Shown: piece after piece, positions 16,765 through 26,945 of the stretch
Position numbering within the stretch: position 1 is the stretch's first letter
How the letters are laid out: every line of letters starts with the position of its first letter
DNA from: Paraglaciecola sp. L3A3
GTDB taxonomy: Bacteria; Pseudomonadota; Gammaproteobacteria; Enterobacterales; Alteromonadaceae
Assembly: GCF_009796765.1 (NCBI RefSeq)
Contig: NZ_CP047023.1
Span: 2,091,501-2,155,500 of the forward strand
Length of the DNA: 64,000 nt
Reading direction: 5' to 3'
Made by a program: the position numbers and the translations under genes
The notes under the pieces: model-generated
The model's input: only the letters and a program-made list of their open reading frames with translations
The model's database searches: none
Told to the model about the DNA's origin: nothing

Positions 16765-18501
16765 ATGAACTTACAAACATTTTTATTAGCAAAATTTAAA
16801 GCAGCATTAACTGCAGTCGGTGCGCCAGAAGATAGTCCTGCACCCTTAAGTCGTAGCACCCGAGTGGGATTTGGTCATTATCAGTTTAATGGCGCTATGG
16901 CATTGTCGAAAGTGTTAAAGCAGAACCCAAGAGAGATAGCCCAAAAAATTGTTGATGCGGTGGATTTAGCCGAAGAAACAGAAAAACTCGAAATAGCTGG
17001 TCCTGGTTTTATTAATATTCATTTAAAACCTGAATGGTTGGCTAAACAGTTAACCGCAACCAATGCTGATCCACGTTTATCTATTGCTAAAGAAGTAAGC
17101 CAAAACATAGTCGTAGATTATTCTGCACCTAATCTTGCTAAAGAAATGCATGTTGGTCACTTACGTAGCACTATCATTGGTGACGCAGTGACTAAAACCT
17201 TAGAGTTTTTGGGACACAAGGTTATCCGCCAAAATCACATGGGCGATTGGGGCACTCAGTTTGGTATGTTGTTGGCTCATCTGAATGACAAATTGGCAGC
17301 AAATGAAGTGGCTGAAACAGCCTTATCTGATTTAGAGGATTTCTATCGTGCAGCAAAAGTACGTTTTGATAATGAAGAGGGGTTTGCTGACCGCGCTCGT
17401 GACTATGTAGTCAAGCTACAAGGTGGCGACGCTGAATGTATGCAGCTTTGGCAAAACTTTATTGATGTATCTATTAAACACAGTGAAGAAGTGTATGAAA
17501 AACTGAATGTCACACTGAAGCCTGAAGACATTAGAGGTGAAAGTGCTTATAACGATGATTTAGCGCCTACAGTGGCAGAACTACAAAACAGTGGCATAGT
17601 CGTTGAGAGCCAAGGTGCGCAAGTAGCGTTTATACCTGAAATGGCTGACAAAGATGGCAATCCAGCTGCATATATAGTGCAAAAATCTGGTGGTGGTTAC
17701 TTATATGCCACCACTGATTTAGCGGCTATACGTTATCGTAATGGCGTATTAGGTGCTGATCGTACATTGATCTTTACCGATGCACGTCAAGCGCTACACT
17801 TTAAACAAACCGAAATAGTCGCCCGTAAAGCTGGTTTTATCAAAGAAAACCAAAGTTACGAACATTGCCCATTTGGCATGATGTTAGGCAATGATGGCAA
17901 ACCTTTTAAAACTCGTACTGGCGGCACCGTTAAACTAGCGGCATTATTAGATGAAGCGATTGAACGTGCCGAAATATTAATTAATAAACGTGAGTCAGAT
18001 TTGTCTGATGAAGAGCGTAAAGTGATTGCGAATAAAGTCGGTATTGGTGCGGTAAAATATGCTGATTTAAGTAAAAATCGTACCACTGATTATATTTTTA
18101 ATTGGGACACTATGCTCAGCTTTGAAGGAAATACCGCTCCGTATTTGCAGTATGCTTATACTCGGGTACAAAGTATTTTCAGAAAAGCCCAAGCCGGTGA
18201 TGCAAACCTTCAAGCTGAAATTATATTGCAAGAAAGCCAAGAAGAATTACTGGCTGTCAAATTAATGCAATATGTTGAAGCGATTAAACAAGTATCGATT
18301 GAAGCCACACCTCATGTACTTTGTACTTATATTTATGAGTTAGCCAGTTTGTTCATGACCTTTTACGAAGCCTGCCCAATATTAAAAGAGGGGATAGCCG
18401 AAGAAACCAAAAACAGTCGTTTAATGTTGGCCCAATTAACTGCCAAAACTTTAAAATCAGGCTTGGATTTACTTGGCATAGAAACGATGGAAAAAATGTA
18501 G
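16765..18501 (+). CDS. argS: Arginyl-tRNA synthetase
   Basis: A 578-residue class I aminoacyl-tRNA synthetase that charges tRNA-Arg. The N-terminal Add1 domain covers about residues 1-110, followed by the HIGH signature as HVGH (129-132, within [11 protein letters not shown]). Near the KMSKS position the sequence is [10 protein letters not shown], which is normal for many ArgRS that lack a strict KMSKS. The C-terminal anticodon-binding domain holds [13 protein letters not shown] and ends at the expected length. It lies 31 bp after prfC and probably shares its transcript. A terminator follows. Confidence 0.98.
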   Translation: MNLQTFLLAKFKAALTAVGAPEDSPAPLSRSTRVGFGHYQFNGAMALSKVLKQNPREIAQKIVDAVDLAEETEKLEIAGPGFINIHLKPEWLAKQLTATNADPRLSIAKEVSQNIVVDYSAPNLAKEMHVGHLRSTIIGDAVTKTLEFLGHKVIRQNHMGDWGTQFGMLLAHLNDKLAANEVAETALSDLEDFYRAAKVRFDNEEGFADRARDYVVKLQGGDAECMQLWQNFIDVSIKHSEEVYEKLNVTLKPEDIRGESAYNDDLAPTVAELQNSGIVVESQGAQVAFIPEMADKDGNPAAYIVQKSGGGYLYATTDLAAIRYRNGVLGADRTLIFTDARQALHFKQTEIVARKAGFIKENQSYEHCPFGMMLGNDGKPFKTRTGGTVKLAALLDEAIERAEILINKRESDLSDEERKVIANKVGIGAVKYADLSKNRTTDYIFNWDTMLSFEGNTAPYLQYAYTRVQSIFRKAQAGDANLQAEIILQESQEELLAVKLMQYVEAIKQVSIEATPHVLCTYIYELASLFMTFYEACPILKEGIAEETKNSRLMLAQLTAKTLKSGLDLLGIETMEKM

Positions 18502-18548
18502 ACTCTTTAGATACGAGTCTCGAACGTCGAGCTACAAGAATCTTGAAT

Positions 18549-18576
18549 TAATAAACCGCCAGTTGGCGGTTTATTA
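18549..18576. terminator. Bidirectional terminator between argS and the LysR gene
   Basis: TAATAAACCGCCA (18549-18561) pairs with TGGCGGTTTATTA (18564-18576). A-rich on the left and T-rich on the right, it can serve both convergent genes. Confidence 0.85.
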
Positions 18577-18597
18577 TTGCCTACAGTTATCGGGTGA

Positions 18598-19539
18598 TTA
18601 CTGATACATATGATCAAAACCTGGAATATTTTTTTCCCAAATAGGTACGTCTTTGCCAATATATTCGCGCACGGCATCAAAAAATAATCGTGTGCGTACT
18701 GGTAAGTCCCTATGTGGATAGATGGCGTATAAGTGCCGAAATTCAGGTAGTTTTATATGGGTTAAAATGGGTTTTAATAAACCTTGTTTAATTTCATCTG
18801 CCACTAAAAATGCCGGCGAGACAAAATACGCGTTACCAGTCAATATTTTCAACATCAGTAAATCTCCATCATTGGCTCGGTAAATACTATGAAAGGGAAC
18901 ACTGATTTCTTTACCTTGCTGATCAATATAAGAGATCTCATCAACATGTAAACTACTGCTTGAATAACTAGCCGCTGGTAGTTTAGCCAATTCTTCAATT
19001 GTTTGTGGCTCGCCATAAGTATTAATAAAAGCAGGACTAGCTAAAATAATTAGTCGATTACGGGCAATAGAACGAGAAATTAAATTCGATACTTTAGGCT
19101 CACCCACACGAAAGGCTAAATCAAAGCCTTCACCCACTATATCTACCATACGATCTTCTAACAGTAATTCTATTTCTACTTGCGGAAAACGTTGTTGAAA
19201 ATCATTAATCACTGGCTGCAAGTAACGACGACCGATGATAGATGAGCTAGTTATTTTTAATAAACCTCTAGGTTCGGTATGGTAGTTTTCGGCAATTTGT
19301 AAGGTTTCGCTGAGTAAAAAACGTATTTCTGTGGCTTTTTTTACCATTTCTGCCCCAGCAGCTGTTAACGAAAACGTTCGAGTTGAGCGGTTTAATAACC
19401 TAACTCCTAAATCTTCCTCCAACTTATTCATTTGTTTAGATATGACTGAACGATCTATATGCCGAGAATCCGCTACTTTAGCAAAGTTACCAAACTCAAC
19501 TACATCTAAAAACATCAATAAGCGGCTTGTTGTGTCCAC
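18598..19539 (-). CDS. LysR-family transcriptional regulator
   Basis: A 313-residue LysR-type regulator. The winged HTH covers about residues 1-60 (LLMFLDVVEFGNFAKVADSRHIDRSVISKQMNKLEEDLGVRLLNRSTRTFSLT), followed by a type 2 periplasmic-binding-like effector domain. The sequence is of the CrgA/DsdC-like subgroup of LTTRs with the RSTR-x-x-x-LT end to the DNA-binding domain. It is divergent from the RND efflux operon at 19660, with a 120-bp shared region, and is the likely regulator of that operon. The inducer is unknown. Confidence 0.88.
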   Translation of the reverse strand: MDTTSRLLMFLDVVEFGNFAKVADSRHIDRSVISKQMNKLEEDLGVRLLNRSTRTFSLTAAGAEMVKKATEIRFLLSETLQIAENYHTEPRGLLKITSSSIIGRRYLQPVINDFQQRFPQVEIELLLEDRMVDIVGEGFDLAFRVGEPKVSNLISRSIARNRLIILASPAFINTYGEPQTIEELAKLPAASYSSSSLHVDEISYIDQQGKEISVPFHSIYRANDGDLLMLKILTGNAYFVSPAFLVADEIKQGLLKPILTHIKLPEFRHLYAIYPHRDLPVRTRLFFDAVREYIGKDVPIWEKNIPGFDHMYQ

Positions 19540-19659
19540 ATTTTCTCTCTATAAATCATCATTGGTGCCATTATAGCACTAATAAAATGATAAATGGGGT
19601 CTATTTGGTCATAGGTTAAACCTTTATTATGGACGCAATTAAATTTGCAGGGATTAACT

Positions 19660-20844
19660 ATGTCATTTAACAAATACACAACAACTTTTATTATAGGTGC
19701 AGTATTCACCACTCTGATTGCTTGTAGCGAAGTACCAGAGCAAGCTCAAACACCTTCACAAAGACCATTAACCCCAATTGATGTGGCGCAAGTACTTTCT
19801 AAGCCTGTACAAGCTTGGTTTACCTACACCACACGTTTAGAATCTCCACAACAAGTGGCACTAAAACCTCGTGTTTCTGGTGTGGTTAACAGTATTGAGT
19901 TTGTTGAAGGACAGCAGGTCAAACAAGGTGACTTATTGTTTACTCTTGATCCACGCCCATTTGAAGCAGAAGTTGAGCGTTTGCAGGCTCAAGTGATGAG
20001 CGCTTATGCTGATTACAAACAAGCACAAAGTGAAGCCGCTCGTGCTGTGCGATTAAGTAAACGTGATGCGATTTCTTCAGAAGAAGCAGAATCAAGAGCT
20101 ACCGCAGTAAAAAGAACCAAAGCACAAATTTCTGCTTTAAAAGCCCAACTAGTTACAGCTGAACTTGATTTAGAGTTTACCAAAATTACCGCACCCATTG
20201 ATGGGGTAATTTCTCGGGTAGAAATTACTAAAGGTAATACGGTTAATGCTAATCAAAGCACTCTAACGACTATTGTTTCTGATAAACAAATGTACGCTTA
20301 TTTTGATATAGATGAACGCACCTGGAATCGTCATTTTGAACAAACTAAAGCCAGCGATAACTTGCCAGTGGTGATGCAATTAGTGGGTACTGATAAGTTT
20401 GGTTATCAAGGCCGTGTTGATTTTATCGATAACCAAATTAATACCTCAACAGGTACATTAAGAATTCGTGCAACTTTTGATGACTTAGATAATAAATTAC
20501 GAAGTGGGGCATTTGCTCGAATTCGTTTAGCCAGTCAAGAAGCACAACAACAAATATTGATCCCAGAAAGAGCCATAGGCACGGATCTAAAAAATAGTTT
20601 TGTGCTGACAGTGGATGAAAATAACACCTTGCAGTATCGCTTAATTACAGTAGGTGATCGTTATGGTGAGTTTCGTGCCATAACCTCTGGTTTAAAAGCT
20701 GAGGATAGAATCGCAGTAAATGGTCCTGCTCGCGTAGGTCCAGGAATGCCTATTGCGCCTCGCAACACAGAATTAACTATCGACACAATTGCGTTGACCT
20801 TAGATGCGCAGTTATCTCAACCTTTATTAGCTGCTAAGCAATAA
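19660..20844 (+). CDS. RND efflux periplasmic adaptor (MexE/AcrA-type lipoprotein)
   Basis: A 394-residue membrane-fusion protein. Read from ATG 19660 (AGGGA six bases upstream) rather than from a TTG 15 bases earlier. The lipobox LIAC gives Cys22 as the acylated residue, anchoring it to the inner membrane. The lipoyl-like segments (SGVVNSIEFVEGQQVKQGDLLFTLDPRPF), an alpha hairpin (about residues 90-150), the beta-barrel and the membrane-proximal domain follow in order. It bridges the RND pump and outer-membrane channel encoded just downstream. The divergent LysR gene probably controls it. The layout resembles mexEF-oprN. Confidence 0.92.
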   Translation: MSFNKYTTTFIIGAVFTTLIACSEVPEQAQTPSQRPLTPIDVAQVLSKPVQAWFTYTTRLESPQQVALKPRVSGVVNSIEFVEGQQVKQGDLLFTLDPRPFEAEVERLQAQVMSAYADYKQAQSEAARAVRLSKRDAISSEEAESRATAVKRTKAQISALKAQLVTAELDLEFTKITAPIDGVISRVEITKGNTVNANQSTLTTIVSDKQMYAYFDIDERTWNRHFEQTKASDNLPVVMQLVGTDKFGYQGRVDFIDNQINTSTGTLRIRATFDDLDNKLRSGAFARIRLASQEAQQQILIPERAIGTDLKNSFVLTVDENNTLQYRLITVGDRYGEFRAITSGLKAEDRIAVNGPARVGPGMPIAPRNTELTIDTIALTLDAQLSQPLLAAKQ

Positions 20845-20854
20845 GAAACGAATT

Positions 20855-23800
20855 ATGAATTTTTCTCACTTTTTTATAAAACGGCCAATTTTCGCAGCCG
20901 TATTATCACTGATTATCTTAATCGGTGGTGCAATCTCATTATTTCAATTACCTATTAGTGAATACCCTGAAGTTGTGCCGCCAACTGTAGTGGTCACTGC
21001 TAATTATCCTGGTGCGAATCCTAAAGTTATATCAGAAACGGTTGCCACGCCGCTTGAGCAAGAAATTAATGGCGTTGAAAACATGTTGTACATGTCTTCA
21101 CAAGCAACTGGTGATGGTCGGATGACATTAACGGTGACTTTTGGTCTAGGCACTGATTTAGATCAAGCCCAAGTACGGGTACAAAACCGTGTAAACAGTG
21201 CTTTGCCACGTTTACCCCAAGAAGTACAACGTCTAGGGGTAGTCGCTAAAAAAGCGTCTCCCAATTTAACTATGGTGGTACATTTGTATTCACCTAACAA
21301 AACTAGAGAAACTGATTATTTATCTAATTACGCTGACTTAAACGTAAAAGATCAAATAGCCCGTATCGGTGGGGTAGGTGAAGTACGTGTGTTTGGTGGC
21401 GGTAAATATTCAATGCGTGTTTGGCTAAACCCAGATGCCTTAGCTGCCCGTCAATTAACAGCAACAGATGTGGTTAATTCATTACGTGAACAAAACCAAC
21501 AGGTAGCTGCGGGCTCATTGGGCGCACAGCCTTCACCTAATGCTGCACAGTTCCAAGTATTATTAAATGTTAAAGGTCGTTTGAGTAGTATCGAAGAATT
21601 TGAAAACGTCATTATCAAAATTGCCGATGACGGCGCGATTACCCGTTTAGAAGATGTCGCCAGAGTTGAAATAGGCCAAGATAATTATGCATTACGTTCA
21701 TTATTGAATGGCCAAGATGCCGTGGCTATGCCGGTATTCCAACGTCCTGGTTCAAACGCTATTGAATTGTCTGACGAAGTGCGCGCTACAATGGAAAGAT
21801 TATCCAAATCATTCCCTGCCGATCTAGCTTACGACATTGTTTATGATCCAACTGTGTTTGTCCGTGGTTCGATTGAAGCGGTTATTACTACCTTGTTAGA
21901 AGCTATTGCCCTAGTAGTGATAGTGGTAATAGTGTTTTTACAAACATGGCGTGCTTCAATTATTCCACTTATTGCAGTGCCTGTATCGCTAATTGGTACT
22001 TTTACAGTCATGCATTGGTTGGGCGTGAGTATTAATACTTTATCTTTATTTGGCTTAGTGTTAGCCATAGGGATAGTAGTAGATGACGCCATAGTCGTAG
22101 TAGAAAACGTAGAGCGGAATATTGAAAAAGGTTTAACCCCTTATGAGGCAACCCGAGTAGCTATGACAGAAGTGACAGGGCCAATTATTGCTATTGCTTT
22201 AGTGCTGTTAGCTGTGTTTATTCCTACCGCTTTTATTACTGGTTTAACGGGGCAGTTTTACAAACAGTTTGCCTTAACTATTACGATTTCTACTGTGATA
22301 TCGGCCTTTAACTCGTTAACCTTGTCACCTGCATTGTCGGCATTATTATTAAAGCCACATGGCGCAAAACCTGACTTTTTAACTCGGGTATTAAATAAGA
22401 TATTTGGTCGCTTTTTGTTTAAACCATTTAACCGTGTTTTTGAAAAAGGGTCTTTGGCTTACCAAAACGCCATCAAAAAATTGATCCGTTTTAGCATCAT
22501 TGTGGCTGTGGTTTATTTTGCCTTGTTAGGCTCAACGGCCGGATTATTTAATAGTGTACCTGGTGGTTTCATTCCTGCTCAAGACAAACAATACTTAGTG
22601 GCTATTGCGCAATTACCTGATGCATCAAGCTTAGACAGAACCGAAGATGTAGTAAAACAAATGTCTGCTATTGCCAAGGAAGTACCTGGTGTGGCTAATA
22701 TTGTGGGTTTCCCTGGTTTGTCCATTAATGGTTTTACCAATAGTCCAAATAGTGCGGTGATATTTACTCCACTGAAAGACTTCTCTGAACGTCAAGGTCC
22801 CGGTTTGTCTGCTGGCGCAATTGCCGCTGAATTAAATAAACGTTTTTCAGTTATTGATCAAGCTTTTGTGGCTGTATTCCCACCTCCGCCCATTTTAGGC
22901 TTAGGTACAACGGGTGGTTTTAAATTACAACTCGAAGATCGTGGAAACCAAGGTTTTGAAACCTTATTTAATACTTTGCAAACAGTGATTAAAGAAGCGA
23001 ATCAACGTCCTGAGCTAATGGGCTTATTCTCAAGTTTCCGTATCCAAGTTCCACAAATGGATATTGAAATAGACCGTGAACAAGCTATGTTGCAAGGCAT
23101 TGCATTGGATCAAGTCTTTGATGCACTACAAATATACCTAGGGTCTATGTACGTGAATGATTTCAATATGTTTGGTCGTACCTATCAAGTGAATGCACAA
23201 GCAGATGCTGAATATAGATTAGATGCGAAACAAATCTTAAGTTTAAAAGTGCGTAATGCCAAAGGCGACATGGTGCCATTAGGGGCGGTACTTAGTGCTA
23301 CGCCTACTCGAGGTCCTGATCGTGTTATGCATTATAACGGCTATCCAAGTGCAGAATTAAACGGTAGTCCAGCTATGGGATACAGTTCTGATCAAGCACA
23401 ACAAGCCATTGAACAAGTATTAGCCAAAAACTTACCCGACGGTATCGATTACGAATGGACAGAAGTGACCTATCAGCAAATTATCGCTGGTAACACTATG
23501 GTTTATATCTTTCCGTTAGTGGTGTTTTTAGTGTTCATGGTATTGGCAGCTCAGTATGAAAGTTTGCGTTTGCCATTAGCCATTATACTAATTGTGCCTA
23601 TGACTATTTTCTCTGCTTTATTTGGCGTGTGGTTAATCGGCGGTGACAATAATATATTCACTCAAATTGCTTTGATTGTGCTGGTGGCACTAGCTTGTAA
23701 AAACGCCATTCTAATGGTGGAGTTTGCCAAAGAAGAACAAGAAGCAGGTCTGAGTCGACTAGAAGCAATTATTCAAGCTGGTCGAACTCGTTTACGTCCA

Positions 23801-24034
23801 ATTTTGATGACATCCATTGCCTTCACAGCTGGTGTTATTCCTTTAGTGTTGGCATCTGGTGCAGGGGCTGAAATGCGTCAAGCTATGGGGGTTGCAGTAT
23901 TCTCTGGCATGATAGGTGTGACTATCTTTGGTTTGTTGTTCACCCCAGTGTTTTATGCGTTAGTCGCAAAAGAAACTAGCGAAACAGTAGCCAGCGAAAA
24001 AGATATTGCTAATAAGGAGTTGCCACATGTTTAA
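20855..24034 (+). CDS. RND multidrug efflux permease (AcrB/MexF-type)
   Basis: A 1059-residue RND transporter of the HAE1 family, the proton-driven pump of the tripartite system. It begins with the usual FFIKRPIFAAVLSLIILIGG helix. The porter domains lie between TM1 and TM2. The TM4 proton-relay aspartates are visible in AIGIVVDDAIVVVENVERN. The second half repeats the pattern (ALACKNAILMVEFAKE), and the protein ends with a short tail. Length and motifs are normal. It starts 10 bp after the adaptor stop and overlaps the next gene by 8 bp, so the three are translated as one operon. Substrates are probably drugs, dyes, solvents or other amphiphiles. Confidence 0.95.
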   Translation: MNFSHFFIKRPIFAAVLSLIILIGGAISLFQLPISEYPEVVPPTVVVTANYPGANPKVISETVATPLEQEINGVENMLYMSSQATGDGRMTLTVTFGLGTDLDQAQVRVQNRVNSALPRLPQEVQRLGVVAKKASPNLTMVVHLYSPNKTRETDYLSNYADLNVKDQIARIGGVGEVRVFGGGKYSMRVWLNPDALAARQLTATDVVNSLREQNQQVAAGSLGAQPSPNAAQFQVLLNVKGRLSSIEEFENVIIKIADDGAITRLEDVARVEIGQDNYALRSLLNGQDAVAMPVFQRPGSNAIELSDEVRATMERLSKSFPADLAYDIVYDPTVFVRGSIEAVITTLLEAIALVVIVVIVFLQTWRASIIPLIAVPVSLIGTFTVMHWLGVSINTLSLFGLVLAIGIVVDDAIVVVENVERNIEKGLTPYEATRVAMTEVTGPIIAIALVLLAVFIPTAFITGLTGQFYKQFALTITISTVISAFNSLTLSPALSALLLKPHGAKPDFLTRVLNKIFGRFLFKPFNRVFEKGSLAYQNAIKKLIRFSIIVAVVYFALLGSTAGLFNSVPGGFIPAQDKQYLVAIAQLPDASSLDRTEDVVKQMSAIAKEVPGVANIVGFPGLSINGFTNSPNSAVIFTPLKDFSERQGPGLSAGAIAAELNKRFSVIDQAFVAVFPPPPILGLGTTGGFKLQLEDRGNQGFETLFNTLQTVIKEANQRPELMGLFSSFRIQVPQMDIEIDREQAMLQGIALDQVFDALQIYLGSMYVNDFNMFGRTYQVNAQADAEYRLDAKQILSLKVRNAKGDMVPLGAVLSATPTRGPDRVMHYNGYPSAELNGSPAMGYSSDQAQQAIEQVLAKNLPDGIDYEWTEVTYQQIIAGNTMVYIFPLVVFLVFMVLAAQYESLRLPLAIILIVPMTIFSALFGVWLIGGDNNIFTQIALIVLVALACKNAILMVEFAKEEQEAGLSRLEAIIQAGRTRLRPILMTSIAFTAGVIPLVLASGAGAEMRQAMGVAVFSGMIGVTIFGLLFTPVFYALVAKETSETVASEKDIANKELPHV

Positions 24035-25430
24035 GCTTAATTTGACAATAAATACTAAGTTATCAACATTAGTACTGGCATTAACACTAGCTGGCTGCGT
24101 AAGCAGTCAGCAAGCAACGCAAGACAGTACCCTAAGCAATACGTTTTTTGCAGAACAAAATTATGCTCAAGAGCTGGCTCAAAGTGAGACAAATAGCCAA
24201 TGGTGGCAAAGTTACCAAAGTATGCAACTCAATTCTTTAGTGACACAAGCTTTAGAATCTAACCGTAATTTAGCTGCTGCACAGTTACGCTTTCGAGCAG
24301 CTATGCAACAGCTAGGCTACGAAGAGGCCCAGTACTGGCCTCAAGGTGGATTACAAGGCGAAGCCTCTAGAGAATCAGTTGCTGGTAGTGTGCAAAACAG
24401 TGCCAGTATTGGTGCGGGCATTAACTGGCAGTTAGATTTATTTGGTCGTATTTCAGCATTAATCGAAGCTGCTGAAGCCAATAGTTTACAAGCACAAGAA
24501 CAAAGACATCAACTTGCTGCAGAAGTAGTAAGTGGCGTCGCCCGTAGTTTTTTTGAATGGCAAGGCAATCAATTAAAACTGCAAATTATTAATCAACAAA
24601 TTGCCGCATTAGTGGCCAGCATTGATGTGTTACAAGCTAGAGTGGATGAAGGTTTTGCCTCTAAACTTGATGTTAATCGCACCTATGCTCAGTTAAACCA
24701 ACAAAAAGCTTTGTTGCCTCAAATAGAAACAGCCTTGTATCAAAATAAGGCGACCTTAGCGGTATTTTTGGGGACTACCCCTGAGCAAGTTGAATTGAGC
24801 TTTAGCGCTGATTTATTAAGTAAAAACTTGATACAGCCAGTGGCATTAATCCAACCAGATAAAGCCGTTAGTTTACGTCCTGAGATCAGTATTGCCCGGT
24901 ATCAGCTATTACAACAAAGTGCACTAGCAGACGCCGCCGATGCTGCCTTGTATCCAGATATTTCAATATCAGGTTTTGCCGGTTTGCTTAACCCTATTGG
25001 TATCGACTTATCTAGCAACGATGATGCGTGGTCACTGACGCCACAACTTAATTGGTCGATATTAAGTTGGCCTGCGTTAAAGGCCCAAGCTAAGGCGCAA
25101 AGTTCTTTGAGCCAAGCAGCTTTGGCTGACTACGAAAACACCATTATTAGTGTTATCGCCGAGTCACAAACGGCCTTAGTGAGTATGAAACAATCAAAAA
25201 CCTTGCATGAATTTGCTGACAAAAGATTATATTATGCTGAGCAAGCTCACTTACAGGCCAAAGCAATGTACGAGGAAGGGCAAATGCCTTTCTTAGATTT
25301 GTTGTCTGCTAGGCAAGATGCATTAGTTGCAGAGCAAGCCTCTGTAGATGCAAAAATAGCCTTTATGCTAGCAAAAATATCTACTTACAAAGCGTTTAGT
25401 GGCGGATGGAGCAGAACGTTAGTTCAATAA
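24027..25430 (+). CDS. Outer-membrane efflux channel lipoprotein (NodT/OprN family)
   Basis: A 467-residue TolC-like outer-membrane factor. ATG 24027 is preferred because AAGGAG lies eight bases upstream (24014-24019). It overlaps the pump's stop by 8 bp. The lipobox LAGC gives Cys24. The two-fold repeat of outer-membrane efflux proteins is visible: LVTQALESNRNLAAAQLRFRAA in the first half and LRPEISIARYQLLQQSALADAADAALYPDISISG in the second. It is the last gene of the RND operon and forms the exit duct for the pump. Confidence 0.92.
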   Translation: MFKLNLTINTKLSTLVLALTLAGCVSSQQATQDSTLSNTFFAEQNYAQELAQSETNSQWWQSYQSMQLNSLVTQALESNRNLAAAQLRFRAAMQQLGYEEAQYWPQGGLQGEASRESVAGSVQNSASIGAGINWQLDLFGRISALIEAAEANSLQAQEQRHQLAAEVVSGVARSFFEWQGNQLKLQIINQQIAALVASIDVLQARVDEGFASKLDVNRTYAQLNQQKALLPQIETALYQNKATLAVFLGTTPEQVELSFSADLLSKNLIQPVALIQPDKAVSLRPEISIARYQLLQQSALADAADAALYPDISISGFAGLLNPIGIDLSSNDDAWSLTPQLNWSILSWPALKAQAKAQSSLSQAALADYENTIISVIAESQTALVSMKQSKTLHEFADKRLYYAEQAHLQAKAMYEEGQMPFLDLLSARQDALVAEQASVDAKIAFMLAKISTYKAFSGGWSRTLVQ

Positions 25431-25470
25431 TTAATGTTTGATATTTAGGGCTTTTTATTAAAAGCTCGAA

Positions 25471-25497
25471 TGCCTCTATATAATTAGATAAGAGGCA
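25471..25497. other. Short inverted repeat before the MDR gene
   Basis: TGCCTCT (25471-25477) and AGAGGCA (25491-25497) with 13 AT-rich bases between, 28 bp upstream of the oxidoreductase start. It could be an operator or the end of the efflux-operon transcript. There is no T run. Confidence 0.3.
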
Positions 25498-25524
25498 AAT
25501 AATAAGAAAAGAAGGTAAGTAGTT

Positions 25525-26532
25525 ATGGTTAACCTAGCCAACACAATGCAAGCAATCACTTTGGCCAAAGCTGAAGATGATTTTACTTTGCTAAAACAGC
25601 CAATCACCATGCCCCAGAGGCATGACAGCGAGCTGTTGATCCGTGTTGAATATGTTGGCCTTAATCCTATTGATGCCAAGTTGGCTAAAAGTGACTTCAC
25701 AGATTGGCAGTACCCACACATTCTAGGGTTAGACGCTGTGGGTACTGTGGTCGATGCACCTCTTGGTGTTAGCCCCAATATTGGTGACCAAGTTATGTGG
25801 CATGCCAATATTCAACAACAAGGTATGTTGGCTGAATATGTGGCGGTACCTAATTTTGCAGTGTCTAAATTACCCGAAGGCTTATCTGGAGAAACCGCCG
25901 CAGCTTTACCTTGCGCGGGTATGGCCGCACTGTTCGCCTTAGATAAGTTACAAATAAAAGAAGGTGAAAACCTACTTGTAGAAGCAGGCGCTGGCGCTGT
26001 AGGCCAGTTTGCCATTCAGTTTGCCAAACAACGCGGGGCTACGGTTTTCAGTACCGCTGCAAAAAACACTCATGCTTATTTGAAAAAAATAGGGGCTGAT
26101 GAATGTTTTGATTACAAAGACAAAAATCTACTGAAAAAATTTAAGATGGCCCTAGGCCATAGCGAGTTTGATGCGGTAATTGATTCCATAGGCGGCGACA
26201 ATACCATTCGTAATATTGGCCTAGTACGTTTTTGCGGAAAAATTGCCTGTCTCAATGGTTTACCTGCCTTACCCCCTGAACTACTGTTTTCAAAAGCCCC
26301 TGTGATCAACATAGTGTCACTCAGCGGAGCCTGGTTAACCCATAGTTTATGTGCCCAACAGAAAATGAGCTTTATGGGTAAACTCTTAATGAATAGTGTT
26401 AACGATGGCAGTATTAAAGCGCCTGCTATTATCTCAATACCGTTTGAAGCTGATGAGATTACTCAAGCGTTACATCGACAGTTGCAAGGTGGATTGTTTG
26501 CCAAACAAGTGGTGCATGTTTTAAAAGAATAA
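25525..26532 (+). CDS. MDR-family NAD(P)-dependent oxidoreductase (quinone-reductase-like)
   Basis: A 335-residue medium-chain dehydrogenase/reductase. The GroES-like N-terminal half holds VEYVGLNPIDAKLAKSDF and the HILGLDAVGTV segment. The Rossmann half has the dinucleotide-binding motif as GAGAVGQFAIQFAKQRGA. The Cys and His ligands of the catalytic zinc of classical alcohol dehydrogenases are not conserved, which points to the zinc-free quinone oxidoreductase branch. The substrate is unknown; an electrophilic enone or quinone is likely. There is no signal peptide. It follows the efflux operon on the same strand but is 94 bp away. Confidence 0.82.
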   Translation: MVNLANTMQAITLAKAEDDFTLLKQPITMPQRHDSELLIRVEYVGLNPIDAKLAKSDFTDWQYPHILGLDAVGTVVDAPLGVSPNIGDQVMWHANIQQQGMLAEYVAVPNFAVSKLPEGLSGETAAALPCAGMAALFALDKLQIKEGENLLVEAGAGAVGQFAIQFAKQRGATVFSTAAKNTHAYLKKIGADECFDYKDKNLLKKFKMALGHSEFDAVIDSIGGDNTIRNIGLVRFCGKIACLNGLPALPPELLFSKAPVINIVSLSGAWLTHSLCAQQKMSFMGKLLMNSVNDGSIKAPAIISIPFEADEITQALHRQLQGGLFAKQVVHVLKE

Positions 26533-26586
26533 TAAGCAGCGTAGAGAAGAATAGAGCAAACTTTAGCAACATCAGGCGGTCTATAA

Positions 26587-26790
26587 ATAAAAGTCAAATC
26601 AGCCGATAATAAACTGGGGCGATTTGATATTTGGATTAAATCTGATTTCTGGAGTGGTATCAAGGCCTTTATCTCCGATCTTAAATTCGATGAAAGTCGG
26701 GAGTTGATTCTATTTCTGAAACTCTTGCTCGAGAATGAGCAGCTGGGAGGTAAATTAAAAAAGTTTGGGGTAAATTTGCAACTCAAATAG
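26587..26790 (+). pseudogene. Probable gene remnant without a start codon
   Basis: An open frame of 67 codons ending TAG at 26788-26790. Its translation looks protein-like rather than random (segments WSGIKAFISDLKFDESREL and LFLKLLLENEQLGGKLKKF, an amphipathic pattern). No ATG, GTG or TTG with a ribosome site is present near its 5' end, and an in-frame stop lies at 26584-26586. It may be the 3' end of a decayed gene. I do not recognise the family. Confidence 0.3.
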
Positions 26791-26945
26791 TATTAACGAG
26801 AGTCAAACCTAAGGTTTTCTTTAACTAGTTATTAGTATTAGTCCGCGAGGCCAGTGAAAATACTTAACAAGGCATTTATGAAAAAATAGACACAAATCAG
26901 GTGCTGTATAATGCGGAGTTAGTTTGCAAAATAGAAAGAGAAAAT

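Noticed and set aside
19645..19659. TTG start for the RND adaptor
   Set aside because: The ATG at 19660 has a better ribosome site and starts a clean lipoprotein signal.
26463..26786. A 107-codon minus-strand frame
   Set aside because: It overlaps the end of the MDR gene and the better-supported plus-strand remnant, and its translation is low in complexity (Ser/Phe-rich).
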